Below are positions 24,208 to 34,043 of a DNA stretch of 64,000 nt, in pieces; the stretch's first letter is position 1; the number at the start of each line of letters is the position of its first letter. The stretch comes from CAZCSJ01 sp964501445 (lineage in GTDB: Bacteria; Patescibacteriota; Minisyncoccia; Sungbacterales; HO2-52-23). Both the position numbers and the translations under genes were made by a program. The notes beneath the pieces are model-generated. The model had not been told where the DNA came from, searched no databases, and saw only the letters and a list, made by a program, of their open reading frames with translations. Where the stretch lies: assembly GCA_964501445.1 (NCBI GenBank), contig CAZCSJ010000001.1, positions 1 through 64,000 of the forward strand, read 5' to 3'.

Positions 24208-24753
24208 TTACAGTTTCTTAATCTGCAAATAGTCAATCTCTATCGGGGTGTTGCGGCCAAATACATTGATAAGCACTTTGATCTTTCCGCGCTCGTGGTC
24301 CACTTCCGACACTTTGCCGTCAAAATCCTTGAACGGGCCATCCACGATTTTTACTGGGTCGCCCGGGGCAACCTCAATTTTGAATTTCGGCTCCTCCGCG
24401 CCCATCCGTTTCAGGAGCGTATCAATTTCTTCCTGTGAGAGCGGGGTTGGCGTGGTGCCTGCGCCCACGAATCCCGTGACGCGCGGGGTGTTTCGCACCA
24501 CATACCACGAGTCGTCGGTCACAATCATCTCCACCAGCACATAACCCGGATAGATTTTTTCCTCCACGGTCACGCGCTTCCCGCCCTTGATTTTGATTTT
24601 CTTCTCGGTCGGCACGAGCACGTTAAAAATGCGGTCCTCCATGCCCATGGACTCAATGCGCTGTTTCAAATTGCGCGCGACCGCATCTTCATACCCCGAG
24701 TAGGTGTGAATCGCGTACCAATTTTTACCGAATTCAGAGGTCTGTTTGGGCAT
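24208..24753 (-). CDS. nusG: Transcription elongation factor NusG
   Basis: 181 residues. The NGN domain has WYAIHTYSGYEDAVARNLKQ, YPGYVLVEM and the NTPRVTGFVG segment. The C-terminal KOW domain is PGDPVKIVDGPFKDFDGKVSEVD. It binds the RNA polymerase clamp and links it to Rho or the ribosome. It follows secE across a 96-bp spacer full of short repeats, including a small hairpin (GGTCGCGAAGCGACC). Confidence 0.97.
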   Translation of the reverse strand: MPKQTSEFGKNWYAIHTYSGYEDAVARNLKQRIESMGMEDRIFNVLVPTEKKIKIKGGKRVTVEEKIYPGYVLVEMIVTDDSWYVVRNTPRVTGFVGAGTTPTPLSQEEIDTLLKRMGAEEPKFKIEVAPGDPVKIVDGPFKDFDGKVSEVDHERGKIKVLINVFGRNTPIEIDYLQIKKL

Positions 24754-24849
24754 ATTTCAGAGTTTAATCAGTTATGAGTTTAACGAGTTATTGAGTTGAC
24801 TGCGAGGTCGCGAAGCGACCGAAACCCATTAACCTCATAACTCACCTAA

Positions 24850-25041
24850 CTATAGAACGAAGGTATTCAAAAGGAATTGAAACACATAATCCAACCCCCC
24901 AAGAAACGCCGCCACCGCCGCGCTGATGACCACCACCAAAAGGGTATAACGAGTTGTTTCTTCGCGCGTGGGCCATACGACCTTGCGAAGCTCGGCACGA
25001 GTTTCTTTCAGAAATGTAATTGTCCGCTCAAAAAATGACAT
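24850..25041 (-). CDS. secE: SecE translocase subunit
   Basis: 63 residues with the single-helix minimal form. The conserved amphipathic segment FLKETRAELRKVVWPTREET is followed by the membrane helix (about 32-57). It clamps SecY in the protein-export channel. It heads the nusG/rplK cluster as in most bacteria. The leader contains a short hairpin that looks like a terminator 17 nt before the ATG. Confidence 0.95.
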   Translation of the reverse strand: MSFFERTITFLKETRAELRKVVWPTREETTRYTLLVVVISAAVAAFLGGLDYVFQFLLNTFVL

Positions 25042-25057
25042 ATTTTGAGTTTTTTAA

Positions 25058-25073
25058 AAGCCCTCGCGGGCTT
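25058..25073 (-). promoter_or_regulatory. Small terminator-like hairpin in the secE leader
   Basis: AAGCCC, loop GCGA, GGGCTT on the minus strand, followed by TTAAAAAA. It lies between the promoter at 25085-25111 and the secE start. It is a candidate attenuator. Confidence 0.45.
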
Positions 25074-25084
25074 AATATCAGTAG

Positions 25085-25111
25085 CTTATACCCCTCTAGA
25101 GAGAGTGTCAA
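25085..25111 (-). promoter_or_regulatory. Promoter of secE-nusG-rplK
   Basis: TTGACA (25111-25106) and TATAAG (25090-25085) with a short 15-bp spacer, or TAAGCT with 17 bp. Confidence 0.6.
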
Positions 25112-25137
25112 GCGCTTTTTAAATATCCAAATTCTTC

Positions 25138-25239
25138 ACCCCGTTAGAGATCTCTACTTTGGGATAGTAAATTTTGTTAGATAAAAATTGTGGGAATATC
25201 CCAAATTGATATTAACTCTATCCGCATCTCTAACGGGGT
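25138..25239. repeat. CCCGTTAGAGAT element, copy 1 of 3 (between gyrB and secE)
   Basis: Inverted ends ACCCCGTTAGAGAT and ATCTCTAACGGGGT enclose a 74-bp AT-rich interior. Other copies with unrelated interiors lie at 44640-44705 and 60553-60652. Confidence 0.8.
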
Positions 25240-25251
25240 TCACCGCCTACA

Positions 25252-27309
<2,058 letters not shown>

Positions 27310-27359
27310 CTAATAAACCCGCATATGTATCAAGCGGATCTACTATCTGTTATTATCAC

Positions 27360-27388
27360 ATTATAGCATAAGAGAGCCCTGTATTCAA
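27360..27388 (-). promoter_or_regulatory. gyrB promoter
   Basis: TTGAAT (27388-27383), 17-bp spacer, TATAAT (27365-27360), giving a leader of about 50 nt. It is the best conventional promoter in this part of the window. Confidence 0.8.
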
Positions 27389-27407
27389 TGAGAAAAATAT
27401 CAGCTCC

Positions 27408-27435
27408 AAAAAAGAAAAAGTCCCGTCTGGGACTT
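27408..27435 (-). terminator. Rho-independent terminator between PheRS and gyrB
   Basis: AAGTCCC, loop AGAC, GGGACTT, then TTTCTTTTTT on the minus strand. It lies just before the gyrB promoter. The 80 bp between it and the palindrome at 27515 hold no gene I can support. Confidence 0.85.
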
Positions 27436-27514
27436 GGTGAGTACTAGACGGGATGTCATATAGTGGGTATATCATTTCCGCGCTGGAGACCACTTCTTAC
27501 GGGCCTTTCTATCC

Positions 27515-27541
27515 TTTGTACCGATCTAAGATCGGTACAAA
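27515..27541. repeat. Palindrome directly after the PheRS stop; twin of 2051-2077
   Basis: 13-nt arms TTTGTACCGATCT around one A. It shares the 23-nt core with the palindrome at the sodX 3' end. Confidence 0.75.
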
Positions 27542-27543
27542 CG

Positions 27544-28692
27544 CTACCGTAACGTTACACGGAAGACCTCTGCAGTTTCGCGGTAGACCCTGTCTTGCAA
27601 GGGGTCGATCTCTTCGGTCGTGAGCGTGCGCTCGTTTGAGCGATAGGTGATGCGGTAGGTGTAGCTCACTTTACCTTTGCCGAATTTTTCCGGGTCTTCA
27701 TAGCGATCCAGCAATTTTACTTCCTCCACAAGGTCCCCTCCGATGTCGCGGATGAGGTCAAAGTAGTTATTGGGAACGAAATCAGCATCTATGATAAAAG
27801 AAATGTCGCGGGTGATCGCGGGGTATTTGCTGACTTCTTTGTATGTCGTCCCGAGTGCGAGTTGGCGCGTGATACGCGGGTCATGCGACCAAAGCAATCG
27901 GATGTCCGGCAGATCCATTGAAATGATCGCAAGGCGCTCCAGTCCAAATCCGAATGCCCAGCCGTTGTACTGTTTCGGATCAATACCGAAATTCCCGAGC
28001 ACCACAGGCCGCACGAGTCCCCCGCCGAGCACCTCAATCCAGCGCTCCCCCACTTTGATTTCCATTTCAATGCTGGGGTCAGTGTAGGGAAAGGTGTCGC
28101 GATTGAAGCGGTACTGAATGTCGGGGCCGTAGATGGCGCGCGCGACCTCTGCGAGCGCCTCTTCCAAGTCCTCGGGCGTGATTATTTTCTGGTCACTGGG
28201 CGCAAGATACAGCCCGTCCATCTGGTGGAAAATATTCATGTGGTTTCGGTCTATCTCATCTTTCCGATACACTTTCCCATATGAGAACACCTTGAGCGGC
28301 TCATTCTTTTTGATTTTTTCTTTAATGTGCGGCGAGTTTACATAGTAGTACCACATGACTGTCGTGTGGGTGCGGAGGATATTTTGGGGATCCACATAGT
28401 AAGTGTCTGAGGGGCTGCGTACAGGGTGGTCTGCGGGGAAATTAAAAAGATCAAAGCTGATGTCCGCCGGGACAACTTCCGGCGCATCAATCACATCAAA
28501 CCCTTTGAAATACTCAAGCGCGATAATGCGTCCGACAAGCTCATGTATTGGACTTCCGGGGGTGCGTGAGAGATCCGGCATTTTCAAAAAACGCACGAGC
28601 CGTTTTGCTTCTGCATCGCTTCGCGCTTCAAGCGATGCGCGAAATTTCTGTTCTTCGCTTTTATCAATTGTTATCTCCATAAGGATGCGCAT
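27544..28692 (-). CDS. pheS: Single-chain phenylalanyl-tRNA synthetase (catalytic core plus anticodon-binding FDX-ACB domain)
   Basis: About 382 residues. The class II core has motif 2 in VFSYGKVYRKDEIDRNHMN and FHQMDGLYLAP, the phenylalanine pocket in VLGGGLVRP, and motif 3 in GWAFGFGLERLAI. From about residue 290 a ferredoxin-fold anticodon-binding domain follows (SKYPAITRDISFII, KVSYTYRITYRSNERTLT). In bacteria that domain normally ends the separate beta subunit PheT. The layout here is that of the monomeric mitochondrial enzyme, and no pheT or N-terminal coiled coil is present. The start may be TTG 28695, ATG 28692 or ATG 28680; no Shine-Dalgarno decides. Confidence 0.9.
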   Translation of the reverse strand: MRILMEITIDKSEEQKFRASLEARSDAEAKRLVRFLKMPDLSRTPGSPIHELVGRIIALEYFKGFDVIDAPEVVPADISFDLFNFPADHPVRSPSDTYYVDPQNILRTHTTVMWYYYVNSPHIKEKIKKNEPLKVFSYGKVYRKDEIDRNHMNIFHQMDGLYLAPSDQKIITPEDLEEALAEVARAIYGPDIQYRFNRDTFPYTDPSIEMEIKVGERWIEVLGGGLVRPVVLGNFGIDPKQYNGWAFGFGLERLAIISMDLPDIRLLWSHDPRITRQLALGTTYKEVSKYPAITRDISFIIDADFVPNNYFDLIRDIGGDLVEEVKLLDRYEDPEKFGKGKVSYTYRITYRSNERTLTTEEIDPLQDRVYRETAEVFRVTLR

Positions 28693-28696
28693 CAAG

Positions 28697-28772
28697 AAGT
28701 CATTCTGAGCGAAGTCCCGCTAAGCGGGCGAGTGAAGAATCTCCGGAGATCCTTCACTGCGTTCAGGATGAC
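28697..28772. repeat. Dispersed CATTCTGAGCGAAGTC / GTTCAGGATGAC repeat region upstream of PheRS
   Basis: Inverted pieces of the TCATTCTGAG...CTCAGAATGA family plus a CCCGCTAAGCGGG hairpin. Related sequence occurs at about 497-533 and 42600-42669. Confidence 0.55.
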
Positions 28773-28846
28773 GCACTGATGTCAGATATGAATTCCAGTG
28801 TAACGTGGCATTTCCCTGATTACAACTCTCGTGTCCGAACATCAAA

Positions 28847-30340
28847 TCACCGTACTTTCTTAAGATTCTTGAGCGCTTCAAAGAGGTCCGCTCCTTCGGA
28901 GAGCGAGGGTCGCGCGGGGGTCTGCCGGGCGAGCGCCGCGCCATGGATGAATTCGCTCTCAAGGTATGTGATGATCGCGCGTATGTCTGATATCCGATTA
29001 CGAGAGCCAAGCGTGATGATTGCAACAGGCCGCGCGCCGTATTCGGAAACCCGCACCGCATACACCCCGGCCATGGTCTGGAGCGATTCTTCAATCCATC
29101 CCGCTTTTCCGCCCAAAAACCGCTTGTCGCCCGCAGGCCAGTTGATGTTGCGCCAGTTGTGGCGCGCTTTTTTGTTTTCCGCAACCGCAGAGTATTCGCG
29201 CGCTTTGGTCGCCTCCAACAAGTCGGGGTGCGTATCTCTGATGTAGCGGAGGAGTTTAAAAAGGTCGGAGGCGCTCGCGATATTATCAAAATCAAGTCCG
29301 CTTGAATCCTCGTACACGGTTTTGGTCATGCCAAGTTCTCGCGCCTTTTGATTCATAAGGTCAAGGAAACCGGGTACTGCAAGTTCAAGTGCTTTAGCGG
29401 CGTCGTTTGATGAAGGCAGCATCATGCCGTAAAGGAGGTTTTTTGCAGTAAATTGCTCCCCTTTCACAAATCCTCCGGAGTTTCCGTAGGTGTCCAGCGC
29501 CTCGGGAGTAATTTCCACAAAGTCATCGGGCTCAAGGTGTTCCAATGCTACCACCGCGGTCATGAGTTTGGAGACCGACGCGAGCGGGAAGGTATCGTTG
29601 GTATTTTTCTCAAAAAGAATTTCGCCCGTTTCCAGATCCGCGGCAAGGGCAGAGGCGGCAGTTACTTCCGGCACGCGATGCGGGAAATTGGTGCGGCGAA
29701 AATAAGTGAATGGCGCCGGTGTTTTGACATCGGTATATGCGATGAGCACCTGCATCCCGGGCGATACGAGTTCGTAGAGTTCTTTTGCGTCCGTGTATGA
29801 CAGGCGGATGCCTCCGCCCGGCGCGGTATTTACGAGCGCGCGGCCGTGTGCCTTCGGAACACCATGGATCACGTAGTTTCCATAGAGATACAGCGTCCAC
29901 GGGAGTGTAATTTTTTCCAATTTTGAGGGGTGGGTTTCGGCTTTTGCCTGAATCGTATAAAACCCGCTTGGCGTTTCAAAAAATCCGCCCTCCATGGGTT
30001 TTGCGACAATCGGGAAGGTGCGCACGAGCGTGCCGTGCTCATACAAAGCGAGTGTCATCTCGTGTAAGTCAGCGAAGAGAAAATCGCGCTCCTCCCAGAC
30101 GAGCGGGTCGCGTTTTTTCAACACCTCCTTTTTTGAGGCAAAAAGCGGCGTTTCTTTGGGGACGTCAATATAGAAATCGTCTGCCGACACCCGCGAGGGG
30201 AAGTCAATAAACGGGAGTTCAGGCACAAGGTAGAGTTCAAGCTGGCCTGCGGCAAAGGTGAAGGAGGCAAAAATCACCACCAAGAGCCCGATGAATTCAA
30301 CGGCATACAACGCCCCGTGTTTATCCATGTGGAGTTCCAT
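28847..30340 (-). CDS. D,D-carboxypeptidase (S11) fused to a catalytically dead L,D-transpeptidase-like domain
   Basis: 497 residues. An N-terminal membrane helix (about 11-31) leads into a YkuD-like domain (about 85-202) that keeps IHG (His159) and IRLSYTDAKELYELVSPGMQV. In it the catalytic SHGC is replaced by PGGG (174-177), so His and Cys are lost. The second half is a penicillin-binding S11 peptidase with SxxK at Ser255-Lys258 (ASVSKLM), SxN at 310-312 (SSN) and KTG altered to KAG (412-414). It likely trims D-Ala from peptidoglycan stems, with the first domain acting as a binder. TATAAT (30352-30347) ends 6 nt before the start. Confidence 0.9.
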   Translation of the reverse strand: MELHMDKHGALYAVEFIGLLVVIFASFTFAAGQLELYLVPELPFIDFPSRVSADDFYIDVPKETPLFASKKEVLKKRDPLVWEERDFLFADLHEMTLALYEHGTLVRTFPIVAKPMEGGFFETPSGFYTIQAKAETHPSKLEKITLPWTLYLYGNYVIHGVPKAHGRALVNTAPGGGIRLSYTDAKELYELVSPGMQVLIAYTDVKTPAPFTYFRRTNFPHRVPEVTAASALAADLETGEILFEKNTNDTFPLASVSKLMTAVVALEHLEPDDFVEITPEALDTYGNSGGFVKGEQFTAKNLLYGMMLPSSNDAAKALELAVPGFLDLMNQKARELGMTKTVYEDSSGLDFDNIASASDLFKLLRYIRDTHPDLLEATKAREYSAVAENKKARHNWRNINWPAGDKRFLGGKAGWIEESLQTMAGVYAVRVSEYGARPVAIITLGSRNRISDIRAIITYLESEFIHGAALARQTPARPSLSEGADLFEALKNLKKVR

Positions 30341-30346
30341 GAATTG

Positions 30347-30352
30347 ATTATA
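30347..30352 (-). promoter_or_regulatory. -10 element of the carboxypeptidase gene (leaderless)
   Basis: TATAAT on the minus strand, 6 nt before the ATG at 30340. No recognisable -35. Confidence 0.55.
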
Positions 30353-30356
30353 CCAA

Positions 30357-30385
30357 AAAAAGAATAGCGGAGCGCTATTCTTTTT
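30357..30385. terminator. Hairpin with T-tracts on both sides, between divergent genes
   Basis: AAAAAGAATAGCG pairs with CGCTATTCTTTTT around GAG. It lies between the minus-strand gene at 30340 and the plus-strand gene at 30463, so it may insulate them from antisense read-through. Confidence 0.55.
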
Positions 30386-30462
30386 CTAAAGTCCTGAAGC
30401 GTGTTAGGGGGGCAGACCCCTGACAAATTGCCGTAGAGGAAGATTTCCTGCATAATCTCACT

Positions 30463-32100
30463 ATGATACCGAAACTCATTCTTGTCGCATTTGGGGCAAT
30501 CGTGGCGGCGATTCCTTTGCCCTTTCTGCCTAATTTTTTCCCTCCACCCCCTCCGCCTCCCCCGCTTTCCGAAAGGGAGTTCACCGAAAAGAGGTCCATC
30601 TACGTTGAATCTGTGGACGACACAGCACCCGACGAGTTTATTGATTACGCGCTCGTTTCGGTGTGGAAACCGAAGCTCACGACCAAGGACGGCGCGGAGG
30701 GGTTCCTGCTCCCTTTTACCGTAAGAAACCTCGCGAAGCAAAAATACGGAGTTCGCATCGCGCTTATCTGTGCCAACATTCACGTAGAGGATGTTTTCTA
30801 TGACGTGCCACCCTACCGCGTGTGGTCAAGAGAACCGGTGAAATTCCTTTTTCACGGATTTCAAGATACCGTGAATGGCCGAGGAGAGGAAGCAGCGGCG
30901 TTTCGCGCAGGCAAAAAGACAGAGCAATGCAGTCTGCAAATCGTCGAGGTGCAACAGAGAAGTTTCTCCGACCCAAATGGACCGGCGGACGCTGACCTTT
31001 CGAACAACGCCTTTCGTTTTACGCTCACAATGCGTCGCGGTGCGCTTGCTCTTGAACATCTCGAGCGGGAGGCGCTTAGTGTCTCGGAGCGCGTAAAAAA
31101 GTTGAACCTGCCCCTCACCCAAGACGAACTCCAAACGTACACGTCCCTGGCCGCGGAACAATGCGTCAACGTGTTGATCTCAAGTTCCCGCCGCGGCACG
31201 TATTATAACGGCGAGCCAATTGAGCCGTCGCCTTCGCAGGCGCACATCGCCGGCGACCGCATCGGGTATGTGAGGGGCAACACTGTTATCGTTGACGGAA
31301 AGGAGGTCGGAGCGCTCAATGACATTAACTTTCCTGTGACGCGCCCTGGCGAAAATCTCAAACTGAATGAAAAACACTTTGCCTATCATCGGCTGGTTGG
31401 TCTCGACGCCGACCGCGTGCCGATCTCTCACCTCATTTTTGACGGCAAGGACCTCGGCCCCGCCAACCTCTTCTTATACAGATTGAACGGCGACTTCGTC
31501 ATCTATGGGCGGACTGATGAACAAGGCGGGAAGCGAGAGGAGGATCTCTTCGCAAACGGTAAAAAAATCGCCGATGGCGCGTTCGGGGATTATGACGGAA
31601 AGAATATTGCCTATATTGACTTCAATGACACCCAGCAACTTATCGTGAACGGGAAAAGCATCGGGTTTGGAGGCGATGTGACATTTCGAGACGGCCACAC
31701 CGCTTTCATCAAGGGGAAAACCGAAAACGTTGTGGAACCGCACGTAATGTACGACGGCAAAGATTTGGGAAGGGGCCGAGCGCCGGTTCTTGAAAAGAAC
31801 CACATTGCCTTCATACGGGCGCCATCGGAAATTGATCCGCGATCAAAAGATGAATACCCTCGGGTCGTGTATGACAGGAAGGAATTCGGCAAGATCGGCG
31901 GTTTTGGGTGGAAGATCAGTCTTGCTGGCGACCACATTGCCTATCTGCGCCGGCTTGATGAAAGAGAAAATCCATTCGTGTATCCGGAGGATTTTGCTCG
32001 AGTCAACATTGACGGGAAAGATTACCCCGGCGATTTCCTCTCCAGCGACGTGTATGTGGAAATCGCCGAAAAAGCAGACCGGCGCGGATGCAAAAAATGA
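30463..32100 (+). CDS. Exported protein with repeated DGKxxG beta-strand units, function unknown
   Basis: 545 residues. An N-terminal hydrophobic segment (about 3-25) and a run of eight prolines precede a domain of unknown fold (about 45-230). The C-terminal half contains at least six spaced units of the type VDGKEVG, FDGKDLG, ANGKKIA, VNGKSIG, YDGKDLG and YDRKEFG, each about 40-60 residues apart with intervening IAYI/IAFI strands. This pattern suggests a beta-propeller-like repeat fold outside the cell. It is one of the few plus-strand genes and stands alone. No catalytic motif was recognised. Confidence 0.75.
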   Translation: MIPKLILVAFGAIVAAIPLPFLPNFFPPPPPPPPLSEREFTEKRSIYVESVDDTAPDEFIDYALVSVWKPKLTTKDGAEGFLLPFTVRNLAKQKYGVRIALICANIHVEDVFYDVPPYRVWSREPVKFLFHGFQDTVNGRGEEAAAFRAGKKTEQCSLQIVEVQQRSFSDPNGPADADLSNNAFRFTLTMRRGALALEHLEREALSVSERVKKLNLPLTQDELQTYTSLAAEQCVNVLISSSRRGTYYNGEPIEPSPSQAHIAGDRIGYVRGNTVIVDGKEVGALNDINFPVTRPGENLKLNEKHFAYHRLVGLDADRVPISHLIFDGKDLGPANLFLYRLNGDFVIYGRTDEQGGKREEDLFANGKKIADGAFGDYDGKNIAYIDFNDTQQLIVNGKSIGFGGDVTFRDGHTAFIKGKTENVVEPHVMYDGKDLGRGRAPVLEKNHIAFIRAPSEIDPRSKDEYPRVVYDRKEFGKIGGFGWKISLAGDHIAYLRRLDERENPFVYPEDFARVNIDGKDYPGDFLSSDVYVEIAEKADRRGCKK

Positions 32101-32360
32101 GTTTACGTATGGCGGTGACGGGCGCGACCCCAGTAGCAGTCCCGACGTAACGTCGGGACGCTACGGGGCAAGCCGGATTCCGCTTCGCTAGAACCGTCGC
32201 GGCGGCTCAACCAGGTGGACTCGCCACCGCTCTCGGAAACCCCTCGGTTTCCGTTCTTCCGCCACGGGAAAACTCCCGTTTTCCCGACCCCTTTCCCCGG
32301 TTCGAATCCGGTCGTAAAGAGAAAATTCCGGTACACAAGGCACCGAAATCTTCTCTTTAC
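32101..32360. other. Noncoding repeat-rich gap with an inverted copy of the tRNA-Asp T-arm
   Basis: No supported gene. A perfect hairpin (AGTCCCGACGTAACGTCGGGAC, written here as arms AGTCCCGACG and its near complement) lies near 32136-32160. At 32297-32314 an 18-nt copy of the tRNA-Asp T-arm appears in opposite orientation and pairs with 32366-32383; the next 9 nt (32315-32323) pair with 32351-32359. Confidence 0.65.
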
Positions 32361-32435
32361 GGGCGCGACCGGATTCGAACCGGCGATCTCCACAGTGACA
32401 GTGTGGCGTGTTAGACCAGGCTACACCACGCGCCC
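32361..32435 (-). tRNA. tRNA-Asp(GTC)
   Basis: 75 nt. Acceptor GGGCGCG/CGCGCCC; anticodon stem CCACA/TGTGG with loop CTGTCAC giving GTC; T-arm CCGGTTCGAATCCGG. CCA is not encoded. It lies 14 bp from tRNA-Met on the same strand. Confidence 0.95.
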
Positions 32436-32449
32436 AATATGCAGTTGTA

Positions 32450-32521
32450 TGCCGATGGGAGGAATTGAACCTCCTTCCGAGCTTTATGAGGGCTCTGCTT
32501 TACCATTAAGCTACACCGGCA
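32450..32521 (-). tRNA. tRNA-Met(CAT), elongator (or Ile2)
   Basis: 72 nt. Acceptor TGCCGGT/ATCGGCA is fully paired from position 1; the anticodon loop is CTCATAA. The last anticodon-stem pair is a C-A mismatch. A CAT anticodon could also be read as tRNA-Ile2 after lysidine modification; the sequence alone does not settle it. Confidence 0.88.
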
Positions 32522-32603
32522 AGCACTCACAGAGTAACAGAATATATGTGAGAATTCAACGGATCGGTATTGAGTTTTTTCATCTAATGGGCTACTATCC
32601 TCT

Positions 32604-32674
32604 TGCGGGGTAGAGGAGAAGTACCTCGCGAGGCTCATAACCTCGAGACGCCCGTGCAATTCGGGCCCCCGCAA
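32604..32674 (+). tRNA. Initiator tRNA-fMet(CAT), atypical
   Basis: 71 nt. TGCGGGGT at the 5' end, anticodon arm CGAGG-CTCATAA-CCTCG, T-arm GCCCG/CGGGC and CCCCGCAA at the 3' end align well with E. coli initiator tRNA. Oddities: U1-A72 instead of C1-A72, A-U instead of G-C at 29-41, a short D-loop (AGAAGTA) and a T-loop TGCAATT with G at position 55. A strong terminator follows 14 nt later. Confidence 0.82.
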
Positions 32675-32688
32675 CACAGATGTCTCCA

Positions 32689-32720
32689 CCAAAAAGACCG
32701 CATGCGTGCGGTCTTTTTGG
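32689..32720. terminator. Bidirectional terminator after tRNA-fMet
   Basis: 14-nt arms CCAAAAAGACCGCA and complement, loop TGCG; the right arm contains CTTTTT. It serves the plus-strand tRNA and the converging minus-strand gene at 32745. Confidence 0.9.
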
Positions 32721-32744
32721 TGAGTGAAAATTTGCGCCGAAACC

Positions 32745-33875
32745 TTAGAACCCAAACCAATCAACAACTTTCTCCCAAAGCGAAGCCGAATAATTTTTAT
32801 AGGTATAGTAGGAAAGCTGATCCCTGGTATTCCCCATTGATCGTTTCTCTTCGGGTTTCTGCTGCTCTTCTCTCTGAATGGTCTGCTGCAGCTTCTCTTC
32901 CAATCTCTGGAGGCGGTTTCGCATATCGTTGCTTATGTTTGACTTATTTCTCACCGCACTCATCACTTTCCAAAGCTCCTGGTCCACCTCGTTTATGAGC
33001 GTGTTCGCTTCGCGGAAATCGCCGGAATTCACGGCATCATAGACGGGTGCCAAAACCTCTTGTATATCGCTTCTCACGCTCTCCGATTTTATTACCTTCA
33101 ACCGCCGGGTCATCTCCGCTAATCTGTTTAACACGCCGAACATCTCGCCGGGGTGGGCGCCGTCTTCATAAACCACTTGCATTGCTTCCTGCGCTTCCTC
33201 TAAATTGCCCTGCGCCAGATTCTCCCGCGCGTGGCTGACCGCGGCCTTCACTTCCTCAATTTTCACTCTCACCTTCTCCATATCTATCCCTTCCACCACG
33301 AATGTCTTTTTATTTATCATCTTCTCCAATCGTTTCATCTCGCGCTCTATCCCCTTGAGTTCGTTGGGCAGTTCTATTTTTACCCTGATATTGTTCATGG
33401 TGTCCCATATTTGCGCATCATAGAAATCCTGAAGAGTGTCGCGCGAAACCCTGTCCTTGGAACCCCTGAGCGCTGCCTCGGTGGCAGAAACTTGCATTAC
33501 CAATTCGTTCAATTTTGCTGTTTCGGCGGTAAATCCGGCCTTCGTTGCCTTTTTAATGATCCTGTTTGCCTCCCGTTTGATATCTTTTATCTGCCGGAGC
33601 ACATCCCGTATCTCCTGCGGATCAACAAATTCTTCTCTCCTATCTTCTTCAGGAATTCCGGGTCCCTTCTCTGATTCGAGTGAAGGGGGAGGCGGTGGCG
33701 GCGCCGGCGCCCGCTCCTCAACCGGTTTTACTGTGGGCTGCGGCATCACTTCCGCGGGTGCGGGTGCGGATACGGAAGGAGCCGGTACCGCGGTTTCTTG
33801 CGCAAAGAGCATCAACGGCGCAAGAAACGCAATGGATGTGCCCGTGAGAATATGAATAATAAAGTTACCTTTCAT
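32745..33875 (-). CDS. Secreted coiled-coil protein, function unknown
   Basis: 376 residues. Signal peptide (about 1-25, ending LMLFAQ), a Pro/Ala-rich linker with a run of six prolines (about 28-66), then a long charged helical region (about 80-350) with heptad character. Segments include KGIEREMKRLEKMINKK and LENLAQGNLEEAQEAM-like tetratricopeptide-style turns. The C-terminus ends in aromatic WEKVVDWFGF. It is likely an extracellular or surface-bound structural protein. The promoter lies at 33922-33950. Confidence 0.75.
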   Translation of the reverse strand: MKGNFIIHILTGTSIAFLAPLMLFAQETAVPAPSVSAPAPAEVMPQPTVKPVEERAPAPPPPPPSLESEKGPGIPEEDRREEFVDPQEIRDVLRQIKDIKREANRIIKKATKAGFTAETAKLNELVMQVSATEAALRGSKDRVSRDTLQDFYDAQIWDTMNNIRVKIELPNELKGIEREMKRLEKMINKKTFVVEGIDMEKVRVKIEEVKAAVSHARENLAQGNLEEAQEAMQVVYEDGAHPGEMFGVLNRLAEMTRRLKVIKSESVRSDIQEVLAPVYDAVNSGDFREANTLINEVDQELWKVMSAVRNKSNISNDMRNRLQRLEEKLQQTIQREEQQKPEEKRSMGNTRDQLSYYTYKNYSASLWEKVVDWFGF

Positions 33876-33921
33876 GTATGTAGAGAAATTATGTTATGAC
33901 TCTGCCTCATTCGACATCACA

Positions 33922-33950
33922 ATTATACCAACCAAAGAATCGTCATGCAA
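33922..33950 (-). promoter_or_regulatory. Promoter of the coiled-coil protein gene
   Basis: TTGCAT (33950-33945), 17-bp spacer, TATAAT (33927-33922); leader of about 40 nt. Confidence 0.7.
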
Positions 33951-33976
33951 TTGGCGTACGCGAAGGGATATGCACA

Positions 33977-34015
33977 CCTAAAAATCCCCTTCGACATGCT
34001 CAGGGGATTTTTAGG
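33977..34015 (-). terminator. Terminator-like hairpin after the Ig-like protein gene
   Basis: CCTAAAAATCCCC and its complement (34003-34015) with a loop carrying the TTCGACATGCTCA piece of a dispersed repeat. It lies 28 bp after the stop at 34044. Confidence 0.65.
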
Positions 34016-34043
34016 ATTTCGGGGTTTCCCTCTGCGAGTTGCT

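Noticed and set aside
27404..27522. A 38-codon frame between PheRS and gyrB on the minus strand
   Set aside because: It reads through the terminator and into the gyrB promoter, has no ribosome-binding site and no recognisable sequence.
32170..32315. Plus-strand tRNA-Ser-like sequence ending in CCGGTTCGAATCCGG
   Set aside because: Only the T-arm copy fits; no consistent acceptor, D-arm or anticodon arm could be drawn.
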